From assembly GCA_037349105.1 (NCBI GenBank), contig JAYJMM010000065.1, positions 930,001 to 994,000 of the forward strand: a stretch of DNA of 64,000 bases. Reading direction: 5' to 3'. This document shows positions 33,010 through 42,701 of this stretch, in pieces (position 1 is the first letter of the stretch; each line of letters begins with the position of its first letter). The translations under genes and the position numbers were made by a program. This DNA is from Limnomonas spitsbergensis (taxonomy: Eukaryota; Chlorophyta; Chlorophyceae; Chlamydomonadales). Under the pieces are notes generated by a model. It was given only the letters and a program-made list of their open reading frames with translations, did not search any database and was not told the DNA's origin.

Positions 33010-33510
33010 ATGAAGGGAGAATAACCTCACAAGCGACTGCGGACTCCACTGCCTAACTAATTACAGCAAACCAACGCGCAGACTGACTGTCAGACCTCTG
33101 ATCGTTAGGTCATGATGAGCCACAGGGCGGTGCTGATACTTCCACGTTTTGTGCAAGCTAAGGGCTGGTTGGGGTGGGATTTTGCAATCGTGTGCCACCG
33201 GGGAGAATAACCTATCAGTAGCATCCGCGAACTTTGGTATTAAGAGAGCACCCTGAGCCAGGCTGAACTTGTTACATAATTCAGGCAGACATGGTACACT
33301 TGAAGAGGGGGGTGAATAACCTCTTTAACACAAGCGACTGCGAACTCGACTCTACTCACTAACAGTTTGTATTAAACATACACGTAGAGTGACAGACCTT
33401 ATTAAAAAATGAAGAAAGGAATGGTACTGAGGAGGGGGTTGAATAACCTCACACAATATTTAGAACACTCAAAAGCTGGCACACCAGGAAAGGGGATGAA
33501 TAACCTTCAC
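33010..33510 (+). repeat. Scattered GGGAATAACCTC direct repeats
   Basis: The block G(G)GRGAATAACCTC occurs at about 33016, 33201, 33310, 33436 and 33495. Two copies continue into a shared ACAAGCGACTGCGRACTC. Spacing is irregular (about 60-185 bp), so this is a degenerate repeat rather than a clean array. It runs into the LINE fragment. Confidence 0.4.
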
Positions 33511-33519
33511 ATTGAGATG

Positions 33520-33933
33520 CAGGCAAGGCGACATGTACGCTGCCTGCTGTATGCGGACGACCTCTTCCTGCTAGCCCGCACCCCAGCAGGGCTGCAACGC
33601 ATGCTTGATGCCATGCATGAGTATGCGGCACATTAACAGCTTCAGGTCAATGTCAGCAAGACAGAGATAATGGAGTTTGGCAGCCGCTTAGCAGCGCAGC
33701 GCCGACAGCCAGCCCATGTGTGCGTGTATGGTCCTGGCCGAGCCGTGTTGAAGCGTGTCCAAGAATTCAAGTTATTGGGCATCATTCAGCACGAAAGCGG
33801 CGGCCTGAAGAGGGCCATGGAGGGTAGAGAGGCGCCTTTGGCTGCCGCGCTGCACCGCGTTCACCGCATGGCAGCCAAGGTGGGCCTAAGGCGCCATCTT
33901 CCAACCCAGTTTTCATGGCAGGTTCCAAATTGA
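33520..33933 (+). pseudogene. Non-LTR (LINE) reverse transcriptase fragment
   Basis: The frame reads ARRHVRCLLYADDLFLLA (the YADD catalytic box of non-LTR RTs), TPAGLQRMLDAMHEYAAH, then an in-frame TAA (33634-33636). It continues in the same frame with LQVNVSKTEIMEFG (the LxxNxxKTE motif after the catalytic box) and VQEFKLLGII, ending at 33933. Everything N-terminal of the palm motif and the rest of the element are missing. It is therefore a 5'- and 3'-truncated copy with one nonsense mutation. Confidence 0.8.
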
Positions 33934-34148
33934 GATGGTCATGCGGCTGATCCCACTATGGTCATGCAGCCGATCCCAGTATGGTCCCGTAGCTAATCCC
34001 ACTATGGTCCTGCAGCTGATCCCACTATGGTCATGCATCTGATCCCATTGGTCCTGCAGCTGATCCCACTATGGTCATGCAGCTGATCCCACTATGGTCA
34101 GGTAGCTGATCCCACTAGGGTCATGTAGCTGATCCCACTATCGTCCTT
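33932..34148 (+). repeat. 23-bp tandem repeat, ~9 copies
   Basis: Units of GGTCATGCAGCTGATCCCACTAT with variants (GGTCCTGCAG, GGTCAGGTAG). The array directly follows the end of the LINE fragment, where such minisatellites can arise at an element boundary. Confidence 0.9.
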
Positions 34149-35019
34149 CTGCGGGGTGCAGGACTGCCACATCAATACCCTGTCTCAGTATGCTGCAGTC
34201 CTTTCCTCACCAGACTCCTCAACGGGGTGTGGGGTGAAATAATTCGCACCGAAGCGAGTCTCGGAAGGAATCGATCCCTCATCCTTCAACTCATGCCCTT
34301 ATTTATGACTTCCTACAAAACTGTTCAGGTTTTTGACGCATGGACTGCCGTTCCAATGTACAGGACATTGCAATGAACGCTGGAAACTGTGAGCCCTAGA
34401 CCTCTCACCGTACATCGTGCCATATAGATGTGGAATTCCACATCTATATCGGCCCCCAGCCGTATTTCACGATTTCATATCCTCGTCGACCTCGCCCAGT
34501 TCCATCATGTCCTGCATTCCCTTTCCCGTCGTATCATTCCTATTGTCCACAATGCTAGACGATATCACCGACAAGCCTCCAATTGAACATGAGGTACCCC
34601 GCCGGGGGGCCGAGATGTCCTCTTTATTTCTTTGTAGGAACGCTGGCCCTCATCAGGCCGTGCCCCTTGCAGTTCAAGGATTATTCAGAACGCAGTTGCC
34701 ATATGGGGACCATTATGGACGATGATGGTTTCTCGCTAGAAACTATCGTGGACCTCGCTCCAGGCCGCGATGCAGAAGCACCAGCAAGCGCTTGTGAAAG
34801 CCAATGAGATTGCGCTCTAACTCATAATGTGAAATCGACGACTGCTCTTTGAAGTCAAACTCTCGGTCTTACGCTGACGTTTTTTCCGCCTCCCAGTTTA
34901 CTTACGGTACTTGTCGAATCTGCTGGTCTGCACCAGCAGTAATCTACCCCTTTTGTCTAGCATCCCATCCATCGCTTTAATTTTTCTCATCCACATTTTC
35001 TTTCTTTCCTGAAGGCCAG
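34149..35019. other. No confident gene; 28-bp perfect palindrome at 34422-34449
   Basis: The dyad ATATAGATGTGGAA|TTCCACATCTATAT is perfect with no spacer. An open frame (34417-34725) spans it but has no recognisable motif. The rest shows nothing I can name. Confidence 0.5.
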
Positions 35020-35250
35020 GTAGTGGTCGTTGACCCATGCGAGACTTTCTTCAGGCACCTGGACACCTCAGACACTTCTGAGATTTCAGCCAGGAACATT
35101 CTCAACATGGGTCCGTCTTTCCGAGATGTTCCCTGATCAGCAGTGGCGAACGGTTCAGGTTTCCCCCTTGTACGCCACAATGAGGGACAGGTGCGGTCTC
35201 TCTGAAATTGCCGCATTTGCTTCAATTGTTCGAAGCACCTAACCATTGCC
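35020..35250 (+). CDS. Candidate exon(s) upstream of the 35266 gene
   Basis: After the acceptor-like TTTCTTTCCTGAAGGCCAG, one frame reads VVVVDPCETFFRHLDTSD then ISARNILNMGPSFRDVP and hits TGA. The overlapping frame continues with DQQWRTVQVSPLYATM, then CGLSEIAAFASIVRST. Both halves look protein-like, so either a small intron lies between them or the copy carries a frameshift. Probably the preceding part of the gene at 35266-36305. Confidence 0.35.
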
Positions 35251-35265
35251 CATTTGTGTTTGCAG

Positions 35266-36305
35266 GCTGGCAGAGCGATTCCCAGACATCAAAGTCAGGA
35301 CCGCATTTCAGGATGCAAGGACCGAGATCGATCACTCAGAGGGCTAAGGACCGCATCCACAATATGCGCAAATCGACTCAGCAGCCGAAGAGCAAGGGTG
35401 AGCCTCAAAGCTGTTTCAAGAAGTTACATCAATTTTATAATAGTATTGAGATGAGAGCTTCAATTTTCACCAATCCCTTCCACGCCTCCTAGCAGACTCT
35501 TCCGCATCTGAGGATGACGGCTCAACGAACTCGACAAAAAGCCAACAAAAATCCAAGGGTGCGTCCTAATACATTTCTTGCCTGCCTTTTGATTTATATC
35601 TTATGAATGTCCCTTCTACTACGCATTTATGTCTATGGCTGTATGTGATCTCACAAATGGCGTCACGACATGACAGTTTAAAATCTCTTGCTAAGTCTCT
35701 CTCTTCCCTTGACATATTTAGGGCAATCCCCCAAAACCCCGAGCTCAGCATCTGGGAGCCTCAACGCAGCATTGAAGGCGGCGCAGGCCTCGGAGATGGA
35801 GCAAACCATCTCCGAGGCGCTGCCGAAAGTGATCGCCGCCGTTAAGGCTTATGGTGACGAGAGTCTGCCGAGGAGTGTGCTGAAGGAGGAGTGGATGAAG
35901 GATGACCCCTTTGGTCTACACACCTTCCTCTCTGCTCTTCAGGGTTCTGCCGCATCAACGACACTCATGGGATGTGAGCATCTGGTAACCATCATGGTGA
36001 AGGTGAAGAGCTGCGGCGTTGATTTTCAGAAATGTCCTGGCGGTGTATACGATGTGGTACTGCTGACCGACTTCCTCACACCGGCAGGAGTCATGCACTT
36101 GGTTGCGGTGTGCACAGATTATGCTGAGTGGCTGCAGTTTGTCGCTTCCAAGGCAGCAAAGGTGGCCAAGATGGCTGCCGAAGTAGTTGCCTCTCCTCTC
36201 GCATCTATCAAAGATGACATGTTCATATTTTATGCAATTGAGCATTTTTGCCGTGCATATATATGCTTACAAAGGAGGCAATTGACAGCGCTTTACATAT
36301 TATGA
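35266..36305 (+). CDS. Three-exon gene, unknown protein (35266-35397, 35493-35558, 35722-36305)
   Basis: Splice phases agree across both introns: TTTGTGTTTGCAG|exon1|GTGAGC, CTCCTAG|exon2|GTGCGT, CTTGACATATTTAG|exon3. Exon 1 gives a basic, disordered stretch (AKDRIHNMRKSTQQPKSK). Exon 2 gives a Ser/Asp-rich linker (ADSSASEDDGSTNSTKSQQK). Exon 3 starts GQSPKTPSSASGSLNAALKA and continues with a helical region (EALPKVIAAVKAYGDESL, LLTDFLTPAGVMHLVAV, AEWLQFVASKAAKVAKMAA), ending in TGA. The true 3' end may involve another splice after KVAKMAAE. The family is unknown. A minus-strand paralogue of exons 2 and 3 lies at 37440-37735, which suggests a mobile or amplified gene family. Confidence 0.5.
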
Positions 36306-36544
36306 TCTGCTCATGTGGTGGGCAGTTGACATTGTGGTGCAAATATTATGCTCGGTATGAAGGCAGGGGATGGATGAGTTTATTTCCCCACCAGCCAAAC
36401 TTGACACATCTTAGATATACACAGCATAATTTCAGATATATCTGTCACTGGCAACTTGATGTTTGCCTCATGCATGTGGATTGCCATATGGCACTTTGGC
36501 TTGTTTGTTTTGGGACAGATTTCTAGGTTTTCATCAGTGACCTT

Positions 36545-37199
36545 CATACCTCAATCCCATCTTTGATCTGTTAGACACACCTGCCAATTATTGTATTATA
36601 TAATGTTGGGTGTGCATGTAATTGGAGACACCCACAACAATACCCATAACAATACCCCGTTATTAGTGTCCGTTACTATGGTAACAATACCCTGGTTGTA
36701 CCTTGGTACGTGTGTCCGTAACTATGGTAACCATACCATGGTACAAATGTCCGATACTAGGTACCAATACCCTGGTATGCCCTGTCCGTTACTATGGTAA
36801 CAATACCATGTTATACCCTGGTATACCGTGTCCGATACTATGGTCACAATACTATGTAATACCATGGTAGACCGTGTCTGATACTATGGTTACATTACCT
36901 GGTTATACCCTGTCCGATACTATGGTTACAGTACCATGTTCTACCTATTATACCTTGGTATTTTGGTTCATTACCATGGTGACGGTACCTTGTTATGCCC
37001 TGTCCATTACTTCGGTTACGGTACCCTGTTATTAGTGTCCATTAACTATGCAGTACCCTACACGTGTGGTTGTTGTTTGACCCAACTTGAATTCCACAAT
37101 ATGGGTACTTCCAATTACATGCACACCCATCAACATGCAATATTAGTACTGGCAGATCTCTCTCGCTCCATACAAATCAAAGATGGGATCGAGGCATGC
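36545..37199. mobile_element. Foldback-type element with ~85-bp inverted termini
   Basis: The left terminus (36545-36626) and the reverse complement of the right terminus (37110-37199) align well. Both contain CATRCCTCRATCCCATCTTT near the outer end and GGGTGTGCATGTAATTGGA near the inner end. The core (36640-37060) is a degenerate repeat of TCCGTTACTATGGTAACAAT / ACCATGGTATACC blocks, themselves partly palindromic. No coding capacity. Flanks show no obvious target-site duplication. It lies between a spliced gene and its inverted, truncated paralogue. Confidence 0.65.
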
Positions 37200-37439
37200 C
37201 ATTGATTTATTAGTTCATTCACTATTTAAAACCTGGAAATGTGACCTCAAACAAACAAGCGTATAGATCCAAACTGTAATGTCATGCTTGGCAGGTTTGG
37301 GAAGGAAACACATCCATCATATGCCTACATACCAAGCAGAATATGTGTAGGCCGCAATGTCAATAACTTACCATAAGTGTACAAATACTTGGCAATCATA
37401 AGTGCAAAAAACCGAATTTGGCTTAAGAGGTAGGACAAG

Positions 37440-37735
37440 CTAGAAACTCCATCTTCGAGATCTAGTATTCGCCACCTTGAAAGACGCGATGTTGTTCCCG
37501 GATGCCGACTTGGGGATCTGGGGGGACAGCCCTGAATATGGAGGGAGGAGAGAGACGTCGAGAGAGACTTGAAATTCAGCATCACAATGAAAGCCAATGA
37601 ACACATATTACCAAGGTTAAGTGAAATTAGTTGGTTTCCTGACACAAAATGCAGTCAATCAACAACGGCATTTGAAAACAATGCGCGGCATGCACTTACC
37701 CTCATTATCGAGATTCATGGTATCATGCTTACCTC
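37440..37735 (-). pseudogene. Truncated inverted paralogue of the 35266-36305 gene
   Basis: On the minus strand, a small exon (37735-37700: acceptor CTTGTCAG, donor GTAAGT, reading GKHDTMNLDNEG) is followed by an exon starting at 37531 after TCCATATTCAG. That exon reads GLSPQIPKSASGNNIASFKV, aligning with GQSPKTPSSASGSLNAALKA of the plus-strand gene. Splice phases are the same (2 nt in, 1 nt out). Similarity ends quickly and the frame hits TAG at 37440. I infer a 3'-truncated copy in opposite orientation. Confidence 0.55.
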
Positions 37736-38100
37736 CTGACAAGACGGTGAAGGCGGATATGAAAGATAGGAGGCAAGCAAGGTCGGTATCGGTGAGCATT
37801 TAAGCTCTCATCTCAACATGATGTTGAATTATTTGAAACATTTTAGTTGAAATGGCTCACCCTTGTCCTTCTCAGGCATGTGTGCGTGCATTGCGGATGT
37901 TGTCCTTTAACCTAGCTTGTAGCCTTCATCTCGGATTTTGCATCCTTACTCATCCCCAATCCTGACTTTGGTACGGTATGGGAATCGTTCTGTGAAGTGG
38001 CCTACAAACAAAAATGGCAATTGTTATGTGTTTGGAACAAATGAAGCGAATGCGGTCATATCAACAAAGAGATCGATGGCACTCACCTAGCCTTTTTTCT

Positions 38101-38204
38101 ATGTCAGCACTGACATAGAAAATGTCAGCACTGACATATGTCAGCACTGACATTTGTAGACAAATGTGAGCACTGACATATGCAGAAAATGTCAGCACTG
38201 ACAT
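38101..38204. repeat. Cluster of five TGTCAGCACTGACA dyads
   Basis: Copies start at 38102, 38123, 38139, 38165 (one mismatch, TGTGAG) and 38190. Each is an inverted repeat TGTCAG-CA-CTGACA. A further dyad, CATTTGTAGACAAATG, lies at about 38151-38166. It could be a transposon end or a binding-site cluster. No gene lies directly adjacent. Confidence 0.85.
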
Positions 38205-38371
38205 ATTGGTGCGTATGAGGGGGGCCCACAACTTGATTTTACTGCCACTTAGGGTGGGAATCTCTCACTCGTGTAACTTGTTCCACATGGAGGAGGACCC
38301 TCAAAGGAAAATGAAGAAGTGAGACCGGTGATATTTGTAGAAACGAAGGCTTTGCACTCAGGGAAACCAGA

Positions 38372-38522
38372 AATGTCCAGACATTGTCCCAAGGCTGTCC
38401 AGGGCTGTCCAGGGCTGTCCAGGGTTGTCCGAAATGTGTCTGGATACTGCAGGTTGGGCTAGTCAGTGTCCAATTCGTATCCGAGTGTCCAGATAGTGTC
38501 CAGATATTACAGATAATGTCCA
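38372..38522. repeat. TGTCCAG-rich short repeat
   Basis: Three perfect 10-bp CTGTCCAGGG units (about 38395-38424) are surrounded by further TGTCCAGA/TGTCCGAA/TGTCCAAC words. The word TGTCC is shared with the palindrome at 40591-40696. Confidence 0.7.
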
Positions 38523-38709
38523 ACACCCAATTATATGTGTTTGTACATGCTATACATATTTCCTTGTCTTATCATCCTATATTACTATTTGTTTTGTTAT
38601 ACTCCGAAAAGTGTGCAAGGCGATCTCAGATGCACACTATAAATGCTACACTACCACTCTATGGCCTCACCAAATCAAGGCACAACTTTGATGCAGAGCT
38701 GCTAGCTAG

Positions 38710-39122
38710 CTAGCGTGATGTGAGTTGGTTATATGTCATGCAATATAGGTGGTTGCTTGACTCCTTGACCCCAACAAAGGCCACCACCAGCTTGTGACCA
38801 ATCGTGTCCGTGCTGACAGCGTAGTAGTACTCTGAGTCGACCAGGCTCGTTTGCACACTGAATACATGACGCTCCGGGACTGCTGGCGCTGCTAGCGGTA
38901 TTATCTTGCCCACGCCCGGCCCCCTGCCATAGCCCTGGCCTGGGTCTGGGGCTACATCCCTGCCCCTGCCCCTGCCCCTGCCCCTGGCCCTGCCCATGCC
39001 CCTGGCCCGACCTCGCTCCAGCTGGAACTTGAGGGGCAAGGGGTACACCTTAAGCATCCACTGGGGTGAAGAACGTGCACATGGCCAGGCGCAGGGGCTC
39101 AACAAGCGGATCTATGTGAGGC
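38710..39122 (-). pseudogene. Transposase-like relic, C-terminal part
   Basis: Minus-strand frames here read HIDPLVEPLRLAMCTFFTP (about 39120-39050) and, in another frame, an RG-rich stretch (RGRARGMGRARGRGRGRGR) then HVFSVQTSLVDSEYYYAV and TIGHKLVVAFVGVKESS, with a stop at 38710. The order LRLAxCxFF followed by a terminal VxxxVAF-type segment resembles the C-terminal region of KDZ/CACTA-like transposon proteins (family recall, uncertain). The frame change between the two parts needs an intron or a frameshift. Confidence 0.35.
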
Positions 39123-39137
39123 ACCTTCAAATAACTA

Positions 39138-39478
39138 ATGCTCGACTTTTCCAACATAGGTGGTATCCCCCGCATAATCTACAGACACCAAGTGATTGAT
39201 GCGTGTGCGTGTGCGGCCATATGCCATGCTTCCAATGCTCTCCTCGTTTACCTCTGCACGAGCGAACAAGATCACACCGCTATCCCGCTCTGCTGGCTTG
39301 TATCGGTCAAACACATCGTTGACAACCCCCAGCGTCCATGACTCTAGGTGAAGATCGTCAACCATCACGAGGACCGCAGCCTTGGCCTTGGCATGGAGGG
39401 AGATAGGAAGGTGCCGGCCCTTACCGAGGAGAACAGTTTGGGCACCCTCCTTGATGACCACCTTGTCATAAAGTGGGC
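39138..39478 (-). pseudogene. Transposase-like relic, middle exon
   Basis: A minus-strand acceptor (GCCCCTACCCACAG) opens a frame reading GPLYDKVVIKEGAQTVLL, AAVLVMVDDLHLESWTLG, VVNDVFDRYKPAERDSG, FARAEVNEESIGSMAYG, and ends VDYAGDTTYVGKVEH then TAG. Real protein-like sequence, about 113 residues. It lies between the 39706-40050 and 38710-39122 blocks on the same strand, in the order expected for one broken gene. Confidence 0.4.
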
Positions 39479-39705
39479 CTGTGGGTAGGGGCATACCGGA
39501 TTGTGTGAGATGCATGCATGCATTTTTTTGTGACAGGTATAATGAATAGCTTCGTTATATTGATGAAGTTGATGCATTTTGAATGATCACTTGCGATCTC
39601 TTGCTTCCGCAGTCTGCAAGGTAGATAAGGGGTAAACACATGTCAGTGCACTGCATAGAGACTACTGTCATCAATTATGAATTGAGCCCCACCAACTTAG
39701 CTTCC

Positions 39706-40050
39706 TTAGCCCCCCGTCAAACATTGAGGCACTAACATGCAAACAAGCCAATGCAAGTTGGCAGTGAACATGATGTGAGGAGCATTGTTCTCCTCCAAGC
39801 TCTCCGCATATTTGTGCAAATAGTCAGCTGCCAATTGGCTGGCCTCGTCGGTGTAGTCGCTGGCAGCGCGGAAGTAATGCTGAGTGACAGCCACCTAAGC
39901 CACCAACAGGTCCCATCGCCGTTGTAGCAAGGGTGGTAGTGTGCCAGGCAAGAAGATGTAGAAGATGTAGGACGAGAAGGTCAGAACGAAGTGGAGCCAG
40001 TCCTCGATCCGGTAGCTGCCCCTATACTTCTCCACGCATGGAGACGTTAT
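39706..40050 (-). pseudogene. Transposase-like relic, upstream block with internal TAG
   Basis: The minus strand reads VEKYRGSYRIEDWLHFVLTF, SSYIFYIFLPGTLPPLLQRR, WDLLVA, then an in-frame TAG (39895-39897), then VAVTQHYFRAASDYTDE, ASQLAADYLHKYAESLEE, PHIMFTANLHWLVCM. The W..L followed by an amphipathic helix and an MHxxxHL-like end (here FTANLHWL) resembles the segment before the last conserved domain of Tnp2/KDZ-like transposases. Family assignment is tentative. The TAG makes this copy non-functional unless an unusual splice removes it. Confidence 0.4.
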
Positions 40051-40590
40051 TTGTACTGCTTGCTGTAAATGGTCTCCTGAGTTACCTATCGGAAAATCTT
40101 GTAAACAAAAGTCTTGTGCTCGACAGAATCTTTAAGATTCCGCCTCAAAAAATTGCAGGGCGTGAAAGACGGTGCCTTTTATACCCCCTTCAAGCAGAGC
40201 AGGAGCTTTGATTTCTACATTTTTTTTAGCAGAGACTAAAAGCTCCTACCGGTATTTGTATACAGGTTATTTGGGGGGGGGGAATCATACAGAGGTTAGA
40301 ATAATATGTCTATACTTCCGGGCGAACCTCGGAGGTCACGCGGATATCGTAGTTGTACACGCTGTAAATAATTGTTGGTCATGTGACATCTGCAAGCAAG
40401 GGTCGTCCATCTTCATCATGCGCTGGTATTGAGGCAAGTGAGAAAAACTGTATATAAAATGAGGACAATGTACGGACATGAGGAGGGAGAGAAGATATTT
40501 CAGGGGGGGGGCATTAATTAAGTCCGGGCAAGGATATTTAAGAAGATGATAAGCTAGAGGCATTGAAGATTCTTTCATTCATGTACACGA

Positions 40591-40696
40591 CTGTCCGGAC
40601 ATGTCCGGACAATTGTCCGGACAGTGCTGGATAGTGGGCCAGATCTGGCCTAGTATCCAGCACTGTCCGGACATTTGTCCGGACATGTCCGGACAG
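40591..40696. repeat. 106-bp near-perfect palindrome, no spacer
   Basis: The two 53-bp halves match at 50 of 53 positions when one is reverse-complemented. The centre is GGCCAGATCTGGCC. The arms contain TGTCCGGACA dyads, five in all, and GTGCTGGATA/TATCCAGCAC. Such a structure can extrude as a cruciform. It may be a short foldback element or an end of one. Confidence 0.95.
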
Positions 40697-40824
40697 GCGA
40701 GATTTCTAATGGGTTCGCGAAACCACTGACAGGGTACACCGTACATTAACAATCAGGGGTTTTTAAATCTGTAGGAATCATCCCTAGTTCCTCATCACCA
40801 ATGAGCTTTTGTTTTCAATCTCAG

Positions 40825-41288
40825 CCCGTTGGCACTTTGTATGATGCTGGAGCGCGAAATGTCCTCGGCCCAATGGAGTTCGAACCTGCCCTCGCCGAGC
40901 TAGATTTTGTCAATCAGCTATTGCAAGGGTGGGATATCCAAACGCCTACGCCTCTGATCTTATGAGATTCTTCACGACCTTCACCCACCAGAAGATTGCA
41001 AGGCAAGAGGGCGGCTCTTGCTTGAATTCCCCGGCTTCAGGACTAGCTATTGCTTCAGAATCCGACTCGGGTTTCGAAATGGATGCGGGATCCACAGTGG
41101 TAAACAGCGGATCATCGTGGACAGCCTCATCGTTCCTGGCTAAGGCTACAAGCTCCGTCAACTCACCATTCATGGGGGCGGAAGGCCCGTTCCATGTTCA
41201 TTGCGAAAAATCGCGCGTCTGCCAGGTATGCGATTCGTGTGAAATCGCGATCTATCGGCTTGCACCAGATCGTGAACATTTGAGCTGA
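40825..41288 (+). CDS. Candidate exon, unknown protein, apparently frameshifted
   Basis: A strong acceptor (TTTTGTTTTCAATCTCAG) is followed by PVGTLYDAGARNVLGPMEF, EPALAELDFVNQLLQGWDI and a TGA at about 40962. In the next frame, NAYASDLMRFFTTFTHQKIA runs on to a TGA at 41288 with Ser-rich sequence (SESDSGFEMDAGSTVVNSG) and CQVCDSCE. The two frames overlap near 40929-40962. This could be a degraded exon with a frameshift, or two exons. Family not recognised. Confidence 0.3.
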
Positions 41289-41299
41289 GGCATGTGCCT

Positions 41300-42701
41300 C
41301 AGCTATCACTACCTATCACCAGAAAAGGGCCCAGATGTGTAAGGTCATTGACCCATCACCATGTATTGTGATTAATGTCACGGTATATTACGGTATACGT
41401 GCCATAACCGTTTAGGCCGCAGTTTGCGACCGCGGAGGCTTCGCAGCTTCTCTGCGGATCCTCCTTATTTGAATAGGAACCTAGAAACCCGCTTACGCCA
41501 GGGGTTTAGCTTTCCCGTACTCTGAATTGGGCCTTCCGGGTCCCTGTATCCCGGCAATTGCCTAAACTAGTTACTTCGTCCCTTTCAAAAGGACAGACCT
41601 CTTCTGTAACAAGCTCCGGCCGTCACCCAGTGTGTGAGACCCAAAGTGTTCCTTAAGTCAGTACCTACAACAAGTCAAGACTACCTCAGCCTCCGCTGAG
41701 ATAGCAGGAGAACAAGACCTCAGTTGAGGAACGAGATCCCTGCAGAACGGTAGTTCGCAGTACGAACCCGTACCCTCACCGCGTGTGACGCGGTAAGTGC
41801 ACCTGATATTGCCTAGCTGGATCGCGACCAGACGGCCTGAAGGCATGCGCCAACCCTAGCTATTGCCTGACACACAAATACAAATCTAGAAGCTTAAGTC
41901 GTTGAGCACCCGCAGCCAGTGAGTAGTCACGAAGTCTGCCCGTAGGCGCCCATCACTGTCGTGAGGGAGAAGTCCGCCACGGACCTGAAGCGCACAACGC
42001 GTGTCCTTTTGAAAGGGACGAAGTAGATTGAGCCTGATCAGCCTGATTTGCCAATTCCTGCAGAAGGTGTTTGTGCTTCGAAAATTTGAATTTTGCTTGT
42101 CAGCAAACAGCATGGAATTTGGTGCTTGAACTGCAATTTGGCTGAGGTAATCTCCAGAGAGAGATTGCCAAGTTAAACCCTGTGAATCACTGTGTGTGGC
42201 AACACAGTGCTGGGTCCAGGAGAGGCTTGAAGAATTGGCTGTGGATTTATACACCCAGCAATTTGTACCCGTGTGATTGAAGATTGTGATCAGGTGGATC
42301 CAATCTGTCATCATTGACAGAAGTTAACTTGTGGATAGAAGATCCAAGGTTGAAATTTTTTGGTGGGCCAAAGCATCCCCGCAGGACCACAGAGCTGAGC
42401 GGACACCACGCAAGAAGCTACATCCACGCAGGGCGTGTGACACCTAGAAGCCGCCCAGCCAGAAAGGTGGGAAGTGCTGAAGGCGACGGAGGATTCCGCC
42501 AGATTCTGATTAATTAGCAAGAAAAAGCAGGAAGGCAGAGACATGTCCTGTTTTTTGCTGTACCTGTCATCTTGACCTGGCTGGCAGACCCTCACCAGGC
42601 TGCAGTGGGTACGAGAGGCAGAATCCTGAGCGTTAACAGATCTTGTTCTGGTGTTGCCGGCACATTGCAGGATCGTGTGGATCGTATAATTGTCTATAGG
42701 A
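41300..42701 (+). promoter_or_regulatory. Probable 5' LTR / leader of the retroelement
   Basis: No coding content is supported. A 23-bp perfect inverted repeat (ACTTCGTCCCTTTCAAAAGG + ACA at 41573-41595, complement at 42002-42024) spans 400 bp. Local hairpins include ACCGCG-TGTGA-CGCGGT near 41778 and CTGTCA-TCAT-TGACAG near 42305. A hairpin at 41282-41303 (AGCTGAGGCA/TGCCTCAGCT) lies at the proposed left edge. No tRNA primer-binding site was convincing. Confidence 0.35.

Noticed and set aside
41735..41800. Possible tRNA gene (hairpins and a GGGTTCGTAC stretch on the minus strand)
   Set aside because: The would-be T-arm does not pair correctly and no anticodon or acceptor stem could be drawn.
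42360..42385. TGGTGGGCCAAAGCATCC as a tRNA primer-binding site
   Set aside because: It starts with TGG, but the complement does not continue into a plausible T-arm, and no LTR end can be placed beside it.
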